Shown here: positions 55,921 through 64,000 of the stretch, piece by piece
Layout of the letters: each line of letters opens with the position of its first letter
Numbering within the stretch: the first letter of the stretch is position 1
Origin: Roseisalinus antarcticus
Lineage (GTDB): Bacteria; Pseudomonadota; Alphaproteobacteria; Rhodobacterales; Rhodobacteraceae
Direction of reading: 5' to 3'
Assembly: GCF_900172355.1 (NCBI RefSeq)
Contig: NZ_FWFZ01000003.1
Span: forward strand, 62,001 to 126,000
Length of the DNA stretch: 64,000 bases
Position numbers and translations under genes: made by a program
Notes under the pieces: model-generated
Databases searched by the model: none
Told to the model about the DNA's origin: nothing
The model's input: only the letters and a program-made list of their open reading frames with translations

Positions 55921-56211
55921 ATGAGCGAAGTGGTGACAGAGGCCGTGCGCCAACTCAATGAAAAGATGGGCGGCCAGGGCTTTGACGGGCCAGCGAAATT
56001 CGTCATCGAGGACGAAGGCAGCATCATGATCGATTCAACCGGCGCACATGAGGGCGACGACGATGCCGAAGTGACGCTCTCGGCAAGCGCCGAGACGTTC
56101 AAGGCGATTCTGGACGGGTCCGAGAACGCGACCGCGGCCTATATGACCGGCAAGCTCAAGCTCGACGGCGACATGGCGACCGCGATGCGTCTTGCGAGCG
56201 TGATCAGCTAG
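55921..56211 (+). CDS. SCP2 sterol-binding-domain protein
   Basis: 96 residues, a single SCP2 fold: FVIEDEGSIMIDSTGA, AEVTLSASAETFKAILDG, and the C-terminal AAYMTGKLKLDGDMATAMRL. Small bacterial SCP2 proteins bind fatty-acyl or other lipid ligands. GGAAGGACGGCGAGA precedes the ATG. The next gene, a lipase-like hydrolase, begins two bases after its stop, so a shared lipid role is plausible. Confidence 0.88.
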   Translation: MSEVVTEAVRQLNEKMGGQGFDGPAKFVIEDEGSIMIDSTGAHEGDDDAEVTLSASAETFKAILDGSENATAAYMTGKLKLDGDMATAMRLASVIS

Positions 56212-56212
56212 G

Positions 56213-57148
56213 ATGGAGCCTGCGCCGTATTTCGCGGATGTGGCCGACGGCCCGCCGGACGGGGTCGCCCATTGGGTGACCACGTCGGACGGGCTGCGGC
56301 TTCGCGTCGGGCATTGGCCGCTGGAGAAGGCCTCCGGCACGGTCCTGATCTTTCCAGGGCGCACGGAATACATCGAGAAATACGGCCGCGACGCGCAGGC
56401 CCTGGCCGAGCGCGGCTTTGCCGCGGCGACGATCGACTGGCGCGGCCAAGGGATCTCCGCCCGGATAAACCCGGATCCCAAGCTCGGCCACGTGGATCGG
56501 TTCGTCGATTACCAGACCGATGTCGCGGCCTTCCTCGACCATGTCGACCTGCTGGACCTGCCGGGGCCGTATTTCCTGCTGGCCCATTCCATGGGCGGCT
56601 GCATCGGCCTGCGCTCGGTGCTTGAAGGTCTCCCGGTTCCGGCCGTCGCCTTCTCGGCGCCGATGTGGGGGATCCAGATGTCGGCGGCGCTGCGCCCCAT
56701 CGCCTGGGGCCTGTCGTCGCTGTCGCGCCCGCTTCGGTTCAGCCGCGCCTTCGCCCCGGGCCAAGTGGCCGAACCCTATATCCTGCGGTCCGACTTCGCG
56801 GTCAATTCGCTGACCTCGGACAAGAGCATGTTCGACTACATGCAGCACCAGCTGCAGGCCCATCCCGACCTGGCCCTGGGCGGCCCCTCGCTGCACTGGC
56901 TCAACGAGGCCCTGCGCGAGATGCGCGGGCTCGTGGACGCGCCCTCCCCCGATCTGCCCTGCGTCACCTTCCTCGGGACCGACGAGGCCATTGTCGACCC
57001 CGCCCGCATCGAAGAGCGGATGGCCCGGTGGGACGGCGGCGACCTGGTCCCGATCCTGAACGGCCGCCACGAGGTTCTGATGGAGACGGCGCATCACCGC
57101 CGGGCGATCTTCGACCGGATCGCAGAGCACTTCTCCGCCGCGGCCTGA
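56213..57148 (+). CDS. Alpha/beta hydrolase, lysophospholipase/monoacylglycerol lipase-like
   Basis: 311 residues. The nucleophile is S126 in LAHSMGGCIG. The Asp is in GTDEAIVD and the His in GRHEVLME. GRTEYIEKYGRDAQALAERG and TIDWRGQG are typical of PldB-type lipases. No signal peptide, so cytoplasmic or membrane-associated. It is coupled to the SCP2 gene upstream (stop and start one base apart). Its substrate is probably a monoglyceride or lysophospholipid, by family. Confidence 0.88.
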   Translation: MEPAPYFADVADGPPDGVAHWVTTSDGLRLRVGHWPLEKASGTVLIFPGRTEYIEKYGRDAQALAERGFAAATIDWRGQGISARINPDPKLGHVDRFVDYQTDVAAFLDHVDLLDLPGPYFLLAHSMGGCIGLRSVLEGLPVPAVAFSAPMWGIQMSAALRPIAWGLSSLSRPLRFSRAFAPGQVAEPYILRSDFAVNSLTSDKSMFDYMQHQLQAHPDLALGGPSLHWLNEALREMRGLVDAPSPDLPCVTFLGTDEAIVDPARIEERMARWDGGDLVPILNGRHEVLMETAHHRRAIFDRIAEHFSAAA

Positions 57149-57196
57149 GCACCGAAAATCGTGGCGCGACCCGGGCCCGCGCCCTAGCTCTGTCCC

Positions 57197-58213
57197 ATGG
57201 CGAACGTGCTCACCTTCACCGATCGCGGCATCTATTGTCCGGCGGGCGATTTCCACATCGACCCCTGGCGCCCGGTCGACCGGGCCCTGATCACCCATGG
57301 CCACGCCGACCACGCCCGCCCCGGCATGGGCCGCTACCTCTCCACCGAGGCCGCGGCCCCCGTCATCCGCCACCGGCTGGGCGACATCGCGCTCGACACC
57401 GTCCGCTATGGCGAGGGGCGCCGGATCGGCGGGGCGCAGGTCTCGTTCCATCCCGCCGGCCACGTGCCCGGTTCGGCCCAGATCCGGGTGGAGGTCGCGG
57501 GCGAGGTCTGGGTCGCGTCGGGCGACTACAAGGTGGTCGACGACGGCCTGTCCGAGCCGTTCGAGCCGGTCCGCTGCCATGCCTTCATCACCGAATGCAC
57601 CTTCGGTTTGCCGGTCTTCAACTGGACGCCCCTGCCCGAGCTGCGGGCCCAGATCAACGCCTGGTGGTCGGCGAACGCGGCCGAGGGACGCCCGTCGATC
57701 CTGGGCGCCTACTCGTTGGGCAAGGCCCAGCGCCTGCTGCACGACCTCGACCCCGCCATCGGCCCGATCCTGACCCACGGCGCGATCGAGAACACCAACG
57801 CGGTGCTGCGCGGCCAGGGGCTGTCCCTGCCCGACACCACGTTGGTGACCCCTGACACCAGGGCCAAGGACCATCCCGGCGCCATGGTCCTGGCACCGCC
57901 CTCGGCCCTCGGCTCCGCCTGGGCGCGGCGCTTCGCCGGCGCTTCCACCGCTTTCGCCAGCGGCTGGATGGCCCTTCGCGGGGTGCGCCGCCGGCGCGCC
58001 GCCGACCGCGGCTTCATCGTGTCCGACCACGCCGACTGGCGCGGGCTGAACAGCGCCATCGCCGCCACGGGCGCGGAGCGCATCTTCGTCACCCACGGCT
58101 ATACCTCGGTCTTCCGCCGGTGGCTGTCCGAACAGGGCTACGACGCCGCCATCGTCGAGACCGATTATTCCGGCGAGAGCCTGGACGCGCCCGACGACCC
58201 GGAGGCCGCCTGA
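57197..58213 (+). CDS. Ligase-associated DNA exonuclease (metallo-beta-lactamase/beta-CASP fold)
   Basis: 338 residues. The metal site is H34-G-H36-A-D38-H39 in LITHGHADHA, with HPAGHVPGSAQI, ASGDYKVVDD and FIVSDHADW as further ligands. It belongs to the mRNA 3'-end-processing-factor-like exonucleases usually encoded beside an ATP-dependent DNA ligase. The ligase gene begins on the base after its stop. The pair acts in DNA repair; the precise pathway is not well defined. Confidence 0.9.
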   Translation: MANVLTFTDRGIYCPAGDFHIDPWRPVDRALITHGHADHARPGMGRYLSTEAAAPVIRHRLGDIALDTVRYGEGRRIGGAQVSFHPAGHVPGSAQIRVEVAGEVWVASGDYKVVDDGLSEPFEPVRCHAFITECTFGLPVFNWTPLPELRAQINAWWSANAAEGRPSILGAYSLGKAQRLLHDLDPAIGPILTHGAIENTNAVLRGQGLSLPDTTLVTPDTRAKDHPGAMVLAPPSALGSAWARRFAGASTAFASGWMALRGVRRRRAADRGFIVSDHADWRGLNSAIAATGAERIFVTHGYTSVFRRWLSEQGYDAAIVETDYSGESLDAPDDPEAA

Positions 58214-59803
58214 ATGCGCGATTTCGCCACCCTCTTCACCCGCGTCGACCAGACCACCCGGACCAATGCCAAGGTCGCGGCCCTGGCCGAGTTCTTCGCC
58301 ACCGCGGCCCCGCAGGACCGGCTCTGGTGCATCGCGCTGTTCTCGGGCCGCCGGCCCCGGCGCGTCATCACAACCACCACCTTGCGTGAATGGGCCGCCG
58401 AGCGCGCCGGCATCCCGCTGTGGCTGTTCGAGGAAAGCTACCCCGTCGTGGGCGATCTGGCCGAGACGATCTCGCTGGTGCTGCCCCCCGCCACCACCGA
58501 AGAGGACCACCCCCTCAGCCACTGGATCGACCGCCTTGCCGCCCTGTCGCAAGCCGAAGACGACAGCCGCAAGGCCGGCATCCTCGCCGCCTGGGACAGC
58601 ATGGAGCGCACCGAGCGTCTGCTCTTCACCAAGCTCCTGACCGGCGGCTTCCGCGTGGGCCTCAGCCAGAAGCTCATGACCCGCGCCCTGGCCCAGGCCA
58701 CCGGCCAGGACGAAGCGGCGCTCACGCACAAGCTCATGGGCTCCTGGACCCCGCGCACCACCAGCTGGGAGGCGCTGATCGAGGCCGATGACCCGGGCGC
58801 CGACCTCTCCCGGCCATACCCGTTCTACCTCGCCCACCAGAAAGAGCCCGATGCCGACCTCGGCCCCGTGACCGACTGGTTCGCCGAGCGCAAATGGGAC
58901 GGTATCCGCGGCCAGCTGATCCTGCGCGGCGGCAGCCACCACCTGTGGTCCCGCGGCGAAGAGCTGATGACCGACCGTTTCCCGGAGCTTGCCCGGCTGA
59001 TCGACTACCTGCCCGCCGGCACGGTCCTCGACGGCGAAGTGCTGGCCTTCAGCGACGAGGCGCCGCTGCCGTTCAACGCCCTGCAGAAACGCATCGGCCG
59101 CAAGACCGTCCCGAAACGGCTGCTGGCCGAAAACCCGGTGATCCTGATGGCCTACGACCTGCTCGAGGATGCGGGCCGCGACATCCGCCACCTCCCCTTC
59201 GCCGAGCGCCGCACCCGGCTGGCCGAGCTGGTGGCCACCGCCCCGCCCGGGGCCCCCCTGCGCCTGTCGCCCGAGGTCACGGCCGCCGACTGGGCCGGGC
59301 TCGCCGCCGAACGCGCCCGCTCACGGGCCGTGAACGCCGAGGGGTTGATGCTGAAACGACGCGACAGCCCCTACCTCGCGGGCCGAAAGCGCGGCGATTG
59401 GTGGAAATGGAAGGTCGACCCGCTGACCATCGACGCGGTGATGATCTACGCCCAGGCAGGCTCCGGCCGCAGGGCGACGCTGTTCACCGACTTCACCTTC
59501 GCCGTCCGCGACGGCGCGGCGCTGGTGCCCTTCACCAAGGCCTATTCCGGCCTCACCGACGCCGAATTCCGCCAGATCACGGCCTGGGTCCGAAAGAACA
59601 CGCTGCAACGCTTCGGGCCCGTCCGCCAGGTCACCCCCGAGCACGTGTTCGAGATTGCCTTCGAGGGCATCCAGACCAGCCCGCGGCACAAGTCCGGCGT
59701 GGCGCTCAGGTTCCCCCGCATGTCCCGCTGGCGCCGCGACAAACCGGTCTCCGAGGCCAATACCCTCGACGACCTCCGCGCCATGCTCGACGCCTACGGC
59801 TGA
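58214..59803 (+). CDS. ATP-dependent DNA ligase, exonuclease-associated type
   Basis: 529 residues. The N-terminal helical domain is 1-190. The nucleotidyltransferase domain has the adenylated lysine K227 in ERKWDGIRGQ, then DGEVLAF, LMAYDLLE, AEGLMLKRRDSPY and KWKVDPLTIDAVM. The OB fold follows (PGHVFEIAF-like TPEHVFEIAFEGIQTS). It seals nicks in duplex DNA using ATP. This is not the replicative NAD ligase. In many bacteria the pair is extended by an Lhr helicase and a phosphoesterase, but neither gene is here. Confidence 0.94.
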   Translation: MRDFATLFTRVDQTTRTNAKVAALAEFFATAAPQDRLWCIALFSGRRPRRVITTTTLREWAAERAGIPLWLFEESYPVVGDLAETISLVLPPATTEEDHPLSHWIDRLAALSQAEDDSRKAGILAAWDSMERTERLLFTKLLTGGFRVGLSQKLMTRALAQATGQDEAALTHKLMGSWTPRTTSWEALIEADDPGADLSRPYPFYLAHQKEPDADLGPVTDWFAERKWDGIRGQLILRGGSHHLWSRGEELMTDRFPELARLIDYLPAGTVLDGEVLAFSDEAPLPFNALQKRIGRKTVPKRLLAENPVILMAYDLLEDAGRDIRHLPFAERRTRLAELVATAPPGAPLRLSPEVTAADWAGLAAERARSRAVNAEGLMLKRRDSPYLAGRKRGDWWKWKVDPLTIDAVMIYAQAGSGRRATLFTDFTFAVRDGAALVPFTKAYSGLTDAEFRQITAWVRKNTLQRFGPVRQVTPEHVFEIAFEGIQTSPRHKSGVALRFPRMSRWRRDKPVSEANTLDDLRAMLDAYG

Positions 59804-59808
59804 CCTCC

Positions 59809-59875
59809 CTTCATCTTGGCCGGAAAACTCCGGGGGTGAATTGCGCCGCAGGCGCAAGCGGGGGCAGCGCCCCCG
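59809..59875 (-). repeat. Gene-3'-end intergenic repeat, copy C
   Basis: On the minus strand it follows the ABC permease stop by 11 bases: hairpin GGGGGCGCTGCCCCC, then a second hairpin GCTTGCGCCTGCGGCGCAA, ATTCACCCCC, GGAGTTTTCC and GGCCAAGATGAAG. It shares GGGGGTGAATTGCGC with copy A. It lies between convergent genes. Confidence 0.6.
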
Positions 59876-59886
59876 GCCACGTGCGC

Positions 59887-60828
59887 CTAACGCTCTCCGC
59901 GCCGGTAAGGCTGCATCAACGCATGCGGCACCCGCGCCCGCCGCGCCATCACGATCAGCGCGAGGATCGACAACAGGTAGGGCAGCATCAGGAACAGCTG
60001 GTAGGGCACCCCGTCCACCACCGTCTGCAACCGCAACTGGTAGGCGTCGAAGAACGCGAACAGCAGCGCCCCGAGCAGGGCCCGCCCCGGCCGCCAAGAC
60101 GCAAAGACCACCAGCGCCACGCAGATCCAGCCCCGCCCCTGCACCATGGTCGGGAAGAAGCTGTTGAACGCCGCCAGTGTCAGGAACGCACCGCCCATGG
60201 CCATCAGCGCCGACCCCACCATGATCGTCCCGATCCGCAGCCGCACCGGGTCGATCCCCTGGGCATCCGCCGCATGGGGGTTCTCACCGGTCATCCGCAG
60301 CGCAAGGCCCAGTGGCGTGCGATAGAGCAGCCACGCCAGCATCCCCACGAGGACCAGCGCCAGATAGGTCGGCGCGGTCTGGTTGAACAGCGTCGGCCCC
60401 AGGTACGGAATGTCCGACAACCACGGCACCGGCAGGGGGCGGAATGGCTCCACCGTGGGCGGGGAGGACGATGTCGGCACCGCCAGCCGGAAGATGTAAT
60501 AGGACAGGCTCGAGGCGAACAGAGTGATACCTAGGCCCGTCACATGCTGGCTCAGCCCCAGCGGCACGGTCATCAGCGCGTGCAGCAGCCCGAACATCAG
60601 CCCCGCAAGCGCTGCCGCCAGCATCCCGGCCCAGAGGTCGCCCCCGGAATAGACCGCAAGCCAGCCCGCCATCGCCCCGAACGACATGATCCCCTCGATC
60701 CCGAGGTTCAGCACCCCGACCCGCTCGCACAGCAGCACCCCGAGGGTGCCGAAGATCAGCGGCGTGGCGATCCGAAGCACGGCTTCCCACATGCCGATGG
60801 TCAGAAGGATGTCGAAAAAGGCACTCAT
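59887..60828 (-). CDS. ABC transporter permease, BMP/nucleoside type (second permease)
   Basis: 313 residues with about 8-9 helices. RIATPLIFGTLGVLLCERVGVLNLGIEGIM (adjoining segments) is the signature of the YufQ/NupQ/RbsC-related permeases that work with BMP-family binding proteins to import nucleosides or simple sugars. GENPHAADAQGID is the cytoplasmic coupling loop. Its ATG overlaps the first permease's stop (ATGA). The binding protein is not in the window. Confidence 0.9.
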   Translation of the reverse strand: MSAFFDILLTIGMWEAVLRIATPLIFGTLGVLLCERVGVLNLGIEGIMSFGAMAGWLAVYSGGDLWAGMLAAALAGLMFGLLHALMTVPLGLSQHVTGLGITLFASSLSYYIFRLAVPTSSSPPTVEPFRPLPVPWLSDIPYLGPTLFNQTAPTYLALVLVGMLAWLLYRTPLGLALRMTGENPHAADAQGIDPVRLRIGTIMVGSALMAMGGAFLTLAAFNSFFPTMVQGRGWICVALVVFASWRPGRALLGALLFAFFDAYQLRLQTVVDGVPYQLFLMLPYLLSILALIVMARRARVPHALMQPYRRGER

Positions 60829-61877
60829 CTGCGGATCCTGTATTGGGTCAGGAAAATCGCCACCAGCATCGTCAGCAGCGACAGCGCCACGGTCACGTCG
60901 GCGATGTAGGACGGGATGCCCAGCGCACGGCTCATGGAATCCGCGCCCACGAACATCACCGCCGAGAACAGCGCCGCGCCGATCACGCCGATCGGGTTCA
61001 GATTGGCGAGCATCGCGATCACGATCCCGGAATAGCCGTAGCTGGGCGAGAGATCGGTCGAGACATAGCCCTTGACCCCCATCACCTCGACCGCGCCGGC
61101 AAGCCCCGCCATGCCACCCGACAGGCACGCCACCGCGATCAGCGTCCGCCCCAGCGGCACCCCGGCGAAGGAGGCCGCCCGCGGGTTCAGCCCCGCCGCC
61201 CGCGAGCGCATGCCGAAGACCGTCCGGCTCTGCAGCCACCAGACCACCACCGCCGCCGCCAGCGCGATCAGCAGGCCCGCGTGCAGGCGGCTGCGCTCCA
61301 GCAGCTTGGGCAGCAGCGCGGAATCCGGCACTGGCACCGATTGCGGCCAGCCGAAGGCCAGCGGGTCGCGCATCGGCCCCTCGATCATCATCGACACGAA
61401 GAGCACCGCCACGAAGTTCAGAAGCAGGCTGGTCACGACCTCGTCGACGCCGAACCGCAGCCGAAGCCCCAGCGGCACCAGCAACAGCGCCATCCCCGCG
61501 GCCGCCCCCGCCGCCAGGCACAGCGGGATCGACAGCGCCCCGGGCAGCGACGCGATGCCCGGCACCATGGCCACCGCCGCGACCGCGAGCGCCCCCATGT
61601 AGAGCTGCCCCTCGGCCCCGATGTTCCACAGCCGCGCCCGGAACGCGACCGCCGCCGCAAGCCCCGTCAGCAGCAACGGCGTCGCCCGCGTCAGCGTCTC
61701 CGAAATCCCGAGGCGCGAGCCGAACGCGCCCTTCAGGATCAGCCCGTAGGCCTCGAAGACATTGGCCCCCGCAATGGCGATCAGCCCGCCCGCGACCACC
61801 AGCGCGGCCAGGATAGCCCCCACAGGGGCCAACAGCGTCAGCACCGCCGAGGGCTGGTCACGGCGTTCAAAGCGCAT
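60825..61877 (-). CDS. ABC transporter permease, BMP/nucleoside type (first permease)
   Basis: 350 residues, YufP/NupP-like. An N-terminal helix (VLTLLAPVGAILAALVVAGG) is followed by ATPLLLTGLAAAVAFRARLWNIGAEGQ (adjoining segments), GVDEVVTSLLLNFVA and AGLNPRAASFAGV (coupling loop). The start MRFERRDQPSA overlaps the ATPase 3' end by 11 bases. It forms a heterodimer with the second permease. Confidence 0.9.
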   Translation of the reverse strand: MRFERRDQPSAVLTLLAPVGAILAALVVAGGLIAIAGANVFEAYGLILKGAFGSRLGISETLTRATPLLLTGLAAAVAFRARLWNIGAEGQLYMGALAVAAVAMVPGIASLPGALSIPLCLAAGAAAGMALLLVPLGLRLRFGVDEVVTSLLLNFVAVLFVSMMIEGPMRDPLAFGWPQSVPVPDSALLPKLLERSRLHAGLLIALAAAVVVWWLQSRTVFGMRSRAAGLNPRAASFAGVPLGRTLIAVACLSGGMAGLAGAVEVMGVKGYVSTDLSPSYGYSGIVIAMLANLNPIGVIGAALFSAVMFVGADSMSRALGIPSYIADVTVALSLLTMLVAIFLTQYRIRR

Positions 61878-63420
61878 GATGCTTCTCCCCCTCACCCTCG
61901 CCGGCGATGGCCCGCGCTGCGGACCAGTCGCCCGCCATCATCAGCCCCAGCAACCGCGCATCCGCCCGGTCTGCCGGGATCGCCGGCGACAGTTTCCCGC
62001 CCGCGATGGCCTGGATTCGGTCCGACAGGGCGATCACCTCGTCCAGGTCCTCGGAGATCAGCAGCACCGCGGCACCGCGGCCCCGCGCCTCCAGCAGCCG
62101 CGCGTGCACCCCTGCAATGGCGCCCTCGTCCAGGCCCCGGCTGGGCTGGGCGGCGACCAGGATCGACGGATCGGCGGTCAGCACGCGGCCCAGGATCAGC
62201 TTTTGCATGTTGCCGCCCGACAGAAGCCGGATGCGCCCGTCCACGGTCGCGCCGCGCACGTCGTAGTCGCGAATGATCGCTTCGGTCGCGGCGCGGGCGG
62301 CGGCGCGTTTCACCACCCCGCGCGACGAGAATTCCGGCGACCAGATCCGCTCCAGCACGGCGTTCTCCCAGGTCGTCATCTCGGCCACGGCGCCTTCGGT
62401 GTTGCGGTCCTCGGGGATGCGGCCGATCCCGGCGGCGATGGCGCCCGGCACGTCGTGGCGCCGGGGCGCCTCGCCCGCCACCAGCAACGCGCCGCTGTCA
62501 GGCGGATAAAGCCCCGAGACCAGCCCCGCCAGCGTGGTCTGCCCGTTGCCGGACACACCGATGATGCCCAGCGTCTCGCCCGCGCGGACCTTGAAGCTCG
62601 CCCCCTTCAGGGACGCGCCGCCCTTGCCGCCGACCTTCAGGTCGCGCCCCTCCAGCAGCACCCGGCCGCGGGCCGTGTCGGTTCGGCTCGGACGCTCGAC
62701 CTTGCGCCCGACCATCAGCTCGGCCAGCTCTTCCTTGCTGGTGTCGGCGGTGCGCCGCTCGGCCACCACCCGCCCCCGCCGCAACACCGTAACCCGGTGC
62801 GAGGCCGACATGACCTCGTGCAGCTTGTGCGAGATGAAGACCAGCGACAGCCCCTTGGCCGCCATGTCCCGCAGGGTGTTGAACAGCCCCTCGGCCTCTT
62901 GCGTGGTCAGCACCGCCGTCGGCTCGTCCAGGATCAGGATGCGGGCGTCGTTGTAGAGCGCCTTGAGGATCTCCAGCCGCTGGCACTCGCCCACCGACAG
63001 TTCCGACACCATCGCGTCTGGATCGACCTTCAGGCCGAATTTCTCGGACAACGCCAAAAGCTTGGCCCGCCCCGCCCGCCGGTCCGAGCGCAGCCGCCAG
63101 AGCGGTTCGGTCCCGGTCATGACATTGTCGAGCACCGACAGGTTCGGGGCCAGCGCGAAATGCTGGTGCACCATGCCGATGCCGGCCGCGATGGCGGCAC
63201 GCGGCCGGCCGGGGGGCAAGAGCTGCCCCTCGATCCTCACATTGCCCGCGTCGGCGGTGTAATGGCCGAAGAGGATCGACATCAGCGTCGTCTTTCCGGC
63301 CCCGTTCTCCCCCAGCAGCGCGAGAATCTCTCCGCGGTCGAGGTGCAGCGACACGTCCTCGTTCGCGGTCACGGACCCGAAGCGTTTGGTGATCCCGTCG
63401 AGTTCAAGGACGCGGGTCAT
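61867..63420 (-). CDS. ABC transporter ATP-binding protein, BMP/nucleoside type (double ATPase)
   Basis: 517 residues with two ABC domains in one chain. The first has Walker A GENGAGKTT, signature LSVGECQRLEILKAL and Walker B ILILDEPTAVL. The second has GVSGNGQTT and LSGGNMQKLILGR, with AAQPSRGLD at Walker B. The altered second site (GQTT, no Lys) is the rule in this MglA/YufO class. It energises the two downstream permeases. Its ATG overlaps the amidase stop as ATGA. Confidence 0.93.
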   Translation of the reverse strand: MTRVLELDGITKRFGSVTANEDVSLHLDRGEILALLGENGAGKTTLMSILFGHYTADAGNVRIEGQLLPPGRPRAAIAAGIGMVHQHFALAPNLSVLDNVMTGTEPLWRLRSDRRAGRAKLLALSEKFGLKVDPDAMVSELSVGECQRLEILKALYNDARILILDEPTAVLTTQEAEGLFNTLRDMAAKGLSLVFISHKLHEVMSASHRVTVLRRGRVVAERRTADTSKEELAELMVGRKVERPSRTDTARGRVLLEGRDLKVGGKGGASLKGASFKVRAGETLGIIGVSGNGQTTLAGLVSGLYPPDSGALLVAGEAPRRHDVPGAIAAGIGRIPEDRNTEGAVAEMTTWENAVLERIWSPEFSSRGVVKRAAARAATEAIIRDYDVRGATVDGRIRLLSGGNMQKLILGRVLTADPSILVAAQPSRGLDEGAIAGVHARLLEARGRGAAVLLISEDLDEVIALSDRIQAIAGGKLSPAIPADRADARLLGLMMAGDWSAARAIAGEGEGEKHHAL

Positions 63421-64000
63421 TGCGGGCCTCCGATCAGGGGGATGGGGTGGCGCCATTCTGCCGTGCGCTCCAGCGCGGCGGCAAGCCCCATCAGCCGCAG
63501 ATCACCCCCCATGGGCGCGATCAGCTGGACCGGCAGGGGCAGGCCGTCCTTGTCCGCGCCGAATGGCAGGGTCAGGGCGGGGGCGCCGGTGACATTGGCC
63601 AGCGTGGCATAGGGGGCAAAGGCGCCCATGGCCGCGAAATGGCCCGCGACGTCGCCATGGTCGGTCGGGAAATGCCCCAGCGGGACCGGCGCCGTCGAAA
63701 GCATCGGGGTCAGCAGCAGATCGACCGCGTCGAAAACCTGCCACAGCCCATGGGCCGCGGCCACGCCCGCCTGCAGCGCCGACCACAGCGCCGGCGCGGT
63801 CAGCACCCGCCCGCGAGAGATCACCGCCTGCGTCATCGGCTCGCACAGGGACGCGTCCAGATCGCCCTCGAAAAGCGCGGCGAGATTGGCGCAGACGATA
63901 TGGTCGAAGGCGGAGTCGCAGCGGGTGACGATCTCGGCGAGCCGTTCATGCGGAAGGACGCGCAGGCGGTGGCCCAGTTCCTCGGCGGCGCGACCGGCGG
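63417..64000 (-). CDS. Amidase signature-family enzyme (partial, 5' end outside window)
   Basis: The last 193 residues are visible. LLTPMLSTAPVPLG and the C-terminal FAPYATLANVTGAPALTLPFG and GLPLPVQLIAPMGGD match the end of GatA/AtzF-type amidases; the catalytic Ser-Ser-Lys part lies outside the window. The frame stays open to the edge. It is the first visible gene of the ABC operon and is translationally coupled to the ATPase, so the transported compound may be the amide it cleaves or a product. Substrate unknown. Confidence 0.85.
   Translation of the reverse strand, partial: AGRAAEELGHRLRVLPHERLAEIVTRCDSAFDHIVCANLAALFEGDLDASLCEPMTQAVISRGRVLTAPALWSALQAGVAAAHGLWQVFDAVDLLLTPMLSTAPVPLGHFPTDHGDVAGHFAAMGAFAPYATLANVTGAPALTLPFGADKDGLPLPVQLIAPMGGDLRLMGLAAALERTAEWRHPIPLIGGPQ

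Noticed and set aside
56204-59191. A 995-codon minus-strand open frame opposite the hydrolase, exonuclease and ligase genes
   Set aside because: It spans three clear genes on the plus strand and has shadow composition.

Overview
The window is GC-rich and reads as chromosome of an alphaproteobacterium of the Rhodobacteraceae (Rhodobacter/Roseobacter group). The evidence is the gene content and order: a divergent Lrp-type regulator and trxB, a fused sat-cysC, CarD/CdnL next to a seven-iron ferredoxin, Hsp15 and a SUV3-like helicase, a Hint-domain protein, a VPLPA-type C-terminal sorting signal, and a pair of genes matching the head spikes of the Rhodobacter capsulatus gene transfer agent (GTA). 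No rRNA, tRNA, CRISPR array or intact insertion sequence was seen. Species cannot be named from this.

Layout. 1-1.6 kb: end of a sugar-acid uptake and catabolism operon (RbsC-type permease, galactonate-dehydratase-like enzyme). 1.8-6.8 kb: UbiK-like factor, then the overlapping lgt-midA-pgeF envelope operon, a small unknown protein, a Hint-domain protein and an Lrp regulator. 7-12.5 kb: trxB, bifunctional sat/cysC, a large exported protein with a predicted outer-membrane barrel, a GNAT enzyme. 12.5-19.2 kb: aspS, a GT87-type membrane glycosyltransferase, carB. 19.2-20.9 kb: GTA-like spike pair. 21-23.5 kb: KAS III, thymidine kinase, nadD. 23.5-27 kb: a pentose/oligosaccharide module (beta-propeller, GH43, aldo/keto reductase). 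27-31.8 kb: signalling (chemoreceptor with CheR-tether tail; PAS-GGDEF-EAL protein). 31.9-33.5 kb: cobalt-type nitrile hydratase with its accessory protein. 33.6-37.7 kb: ettA, two near-identical cold-shock genes around a BLUF photoreceptor, and an SRAP protein lacking its usual Cys2. 37.7-43.6 kb: tesA head to head with the ybbA-ybbP ABC pair, a GGCT-like gene, and an acidic exported repeat protein. 44-48.3 kb: gltX, a zincin, a PfkB kinase, a DUF1801 protein, a VPLPA-CTERM protein. 48.3-48.95 kb: gene-poor, with a possible IS1380 scar. 49-56.2 kb: nadE, carD, fdxA, Hsp15-like gene, SUV3-like helicase, TPR and SCP2 proteins. 56.2-59.8 kb: lipase-like hydrolase, then a DNA exonuclease-ligase pair. 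59.9-64 kb: a BMP-type nucleoside/sugar ABC operon coupled to an amidase that runs off the right edge.

Most operons are held together by 1-4 bp stop/start overlaps (ATGA, TGATG, GTGA). The most interesting items are the GTA-type spike pair whose fibre looks like a catalytically dead esterase, an SRAP protein without Cys2, a family of gene-3'-end repeats in three copies, a shared 22-bp palindrome at two distant gene ends, the csp-BLUF-csp arrangement, and three exported proteins of unknown function.
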